DNA of 64,000 bases from Streptomyces sp. NBC_00433. GTDB taxonomy: Bacteria; Actinomycetota; Actinomycetes; Streptomycetales; Streptomycetaceae. The notes beneath the pieces are model-generated. The model was not told the origin of the DNA, searched no databases, and worked only from the letters and a program-made list of their open reading frames with translations. A program made the position numbers and the translations under genes. The stretch spans positions 4,793,501 through 4,857,500 of the forward strand of contig CP107926.1 of assembly GCA_036015235.1 (NCBI GenBank). The letters are read 5' to 3'. Positions 63,434 through 64,000 of the stretch are shown here, one piece after another (the first letter of the stretch is position 1; every line of letters begins with the position of its first letter).

Positions 63434-64000
63434 GCGGCGTCCTTGGTATTCTCGATGGTGGAGCGGTAGTCGATCGAGTCGTCGGTCAGGGCCATGTACG
63501 CCTCTTCCAGAGAAGCAGCGTGAGTGGCCAACTCCAGGAGGGTGATTCCAGCCTCTGCGGCAGTCACGCCAATGCGGTCGCTGGTGAGGCCCTGCACTTC
63601 CAGCGTCTGCTCCGCGATGTTGCGTACGGTGAAGCCGACGCCGGCCAGTAGGGCAGCGAGCCGAGCAGCTTGTGGGGACCGGACTGTGACGACATCGGAT
63701 GACGCCGTCGCGATGAAGTCCGCCATTGACTGATCCCGCAGCAACTTGCCCTTTCCCACCAGGATGACGTGATCGGCAGTCAGCGCCATCTCGCTCATCA
63801 GGTGGGACGACAGGAACACGGTGCGGCCCTCGTCGGCCAGCCCCTTGAGCAGGTTGCGGATCCATCGCACGCCGTCCGGGTCCAGCCCATTGACCGGCTC
63901 GTCAAGAATCAGAGTCTGCGGGTCGGCCAGCAGTGCCGAGGCGATACCCAGCCGCTGCCCCATACCCAGTGAGAAGGCGCCGGCGCGGCGACCGGCGACA
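63430..64000 (-). CDS. ABC transporter ATP-binding protein, cut by window edge
   Basis: Only the C-terminal 190 residues are in the window. The ABC signature FSLGMGQRLGIASALL and Walker B LILDEPVNGLDPDG are present, then the H-loop SSHLMSEMA and a DrrA-type C-terminal domain. Walker A lies beyond base 64000. It energises the permease encoded downstream. Confidence 0.9.
   Translation of the reverse strand, partial: VAGRRAGAFSLGMGQRLGIASALLADPQTLILDEPVNGLDPDGVRWIRNLLKGLADEGRTVFLSSHLMSEMALTADHVILVGKGKLLRDQSMADFIATASSDVVTVRSPQAARLAALLAGVGFTVRNIAEQTLEVQGLTSDRIGVTAAEAGITLLELATHAASLEEAYMALTDDSIDYRSTIENTKDAA

Overview
The window is high-G+C actinobacterial DNA. Gene content and order (riboswitch-controlled thiC, then a lacI-type gene, hisC, cydA, cydB and a fused cydCD), parS-like sites, GTG starts and strong third-position G/C all point to Streptomyces or a close relative. 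No rRNA, tRNA or CRISPR array was found.

Chromosomal left flank (1-19,287): the start of a YibE/F-like gene at the window edge, TPP riboswitch plus thiC, a small lipoprotein, a membrane protein with a repetitive tail, a metallophosphatase, a LacI regulator, hisC, the cytochrome bd operon cydA-cydB-cydCD behind a Rex-type operator, two small conserved proteins, a HAD phosphatase, a VOC protein and an NmrA-type reductase. Two parS-like palindromes sit between cydB and cydCD.

Integrative island (19,287-62,313): a large serine integrase has split a chromosomal LLM-class flavin monooxygenase gene. The 3' part lies at 18,605-19,288 and the 5' part at 62,312-62,553. Rejoining them at a shared 2-bp core gives an unbroken 307-codon frame, and the inferred attP is a 13-14 bp inverted repeat centred on that core. 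Two further 5' fragments of the same gene, each fused to the same arm, lie inside the island at 55.9 and 61.3 kb, so I read it as a stack of related elements. Unit A (19.3-55.9 kb) carries the integrase, small replication/transfer genes (HTH protein, DUF2637 membrane protein, MobC-like protein, relaxase), a regulator operon, an FxLD-type lanthipeptide cluster (two XRE regulators, methyltransferase, precursor, LanB, LanC, stand-alone SpaB_C-type protein, phosphotransferase), a type I restriction system (hsdR-hsdS-hsdM), an intact second copy of the LLM target gene, a Gabija pair (gajA-gajB) and a 1,769-residue GHKL-ATPase/nuclease-like protein. Unit B (55.9-61.3 kb) holds a DUF262 protein coupled to a CBS-HEPN protein, an IS481-type insertion and a VapBC-like pair. 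Unit C (61.3-62.3 kb) is a second VapBC-like pair.

Chromosomal right flank (62,313-64,000): the 5' part of the LLM gene, then an ABC-2 permease and its ATPase, which runs off the window edge.

Taken together, the island is a mobile defence and bacteriocin store. The best candidates for something undescribed are the GHKL giant beside Gabija, the DUF262/CBS-HEPN pair, and the attachment-site arrangement with its intact copy of the target gene. A shared operator-like palindrome lies in front of both the regulator operon and the lanthipeptide operon.
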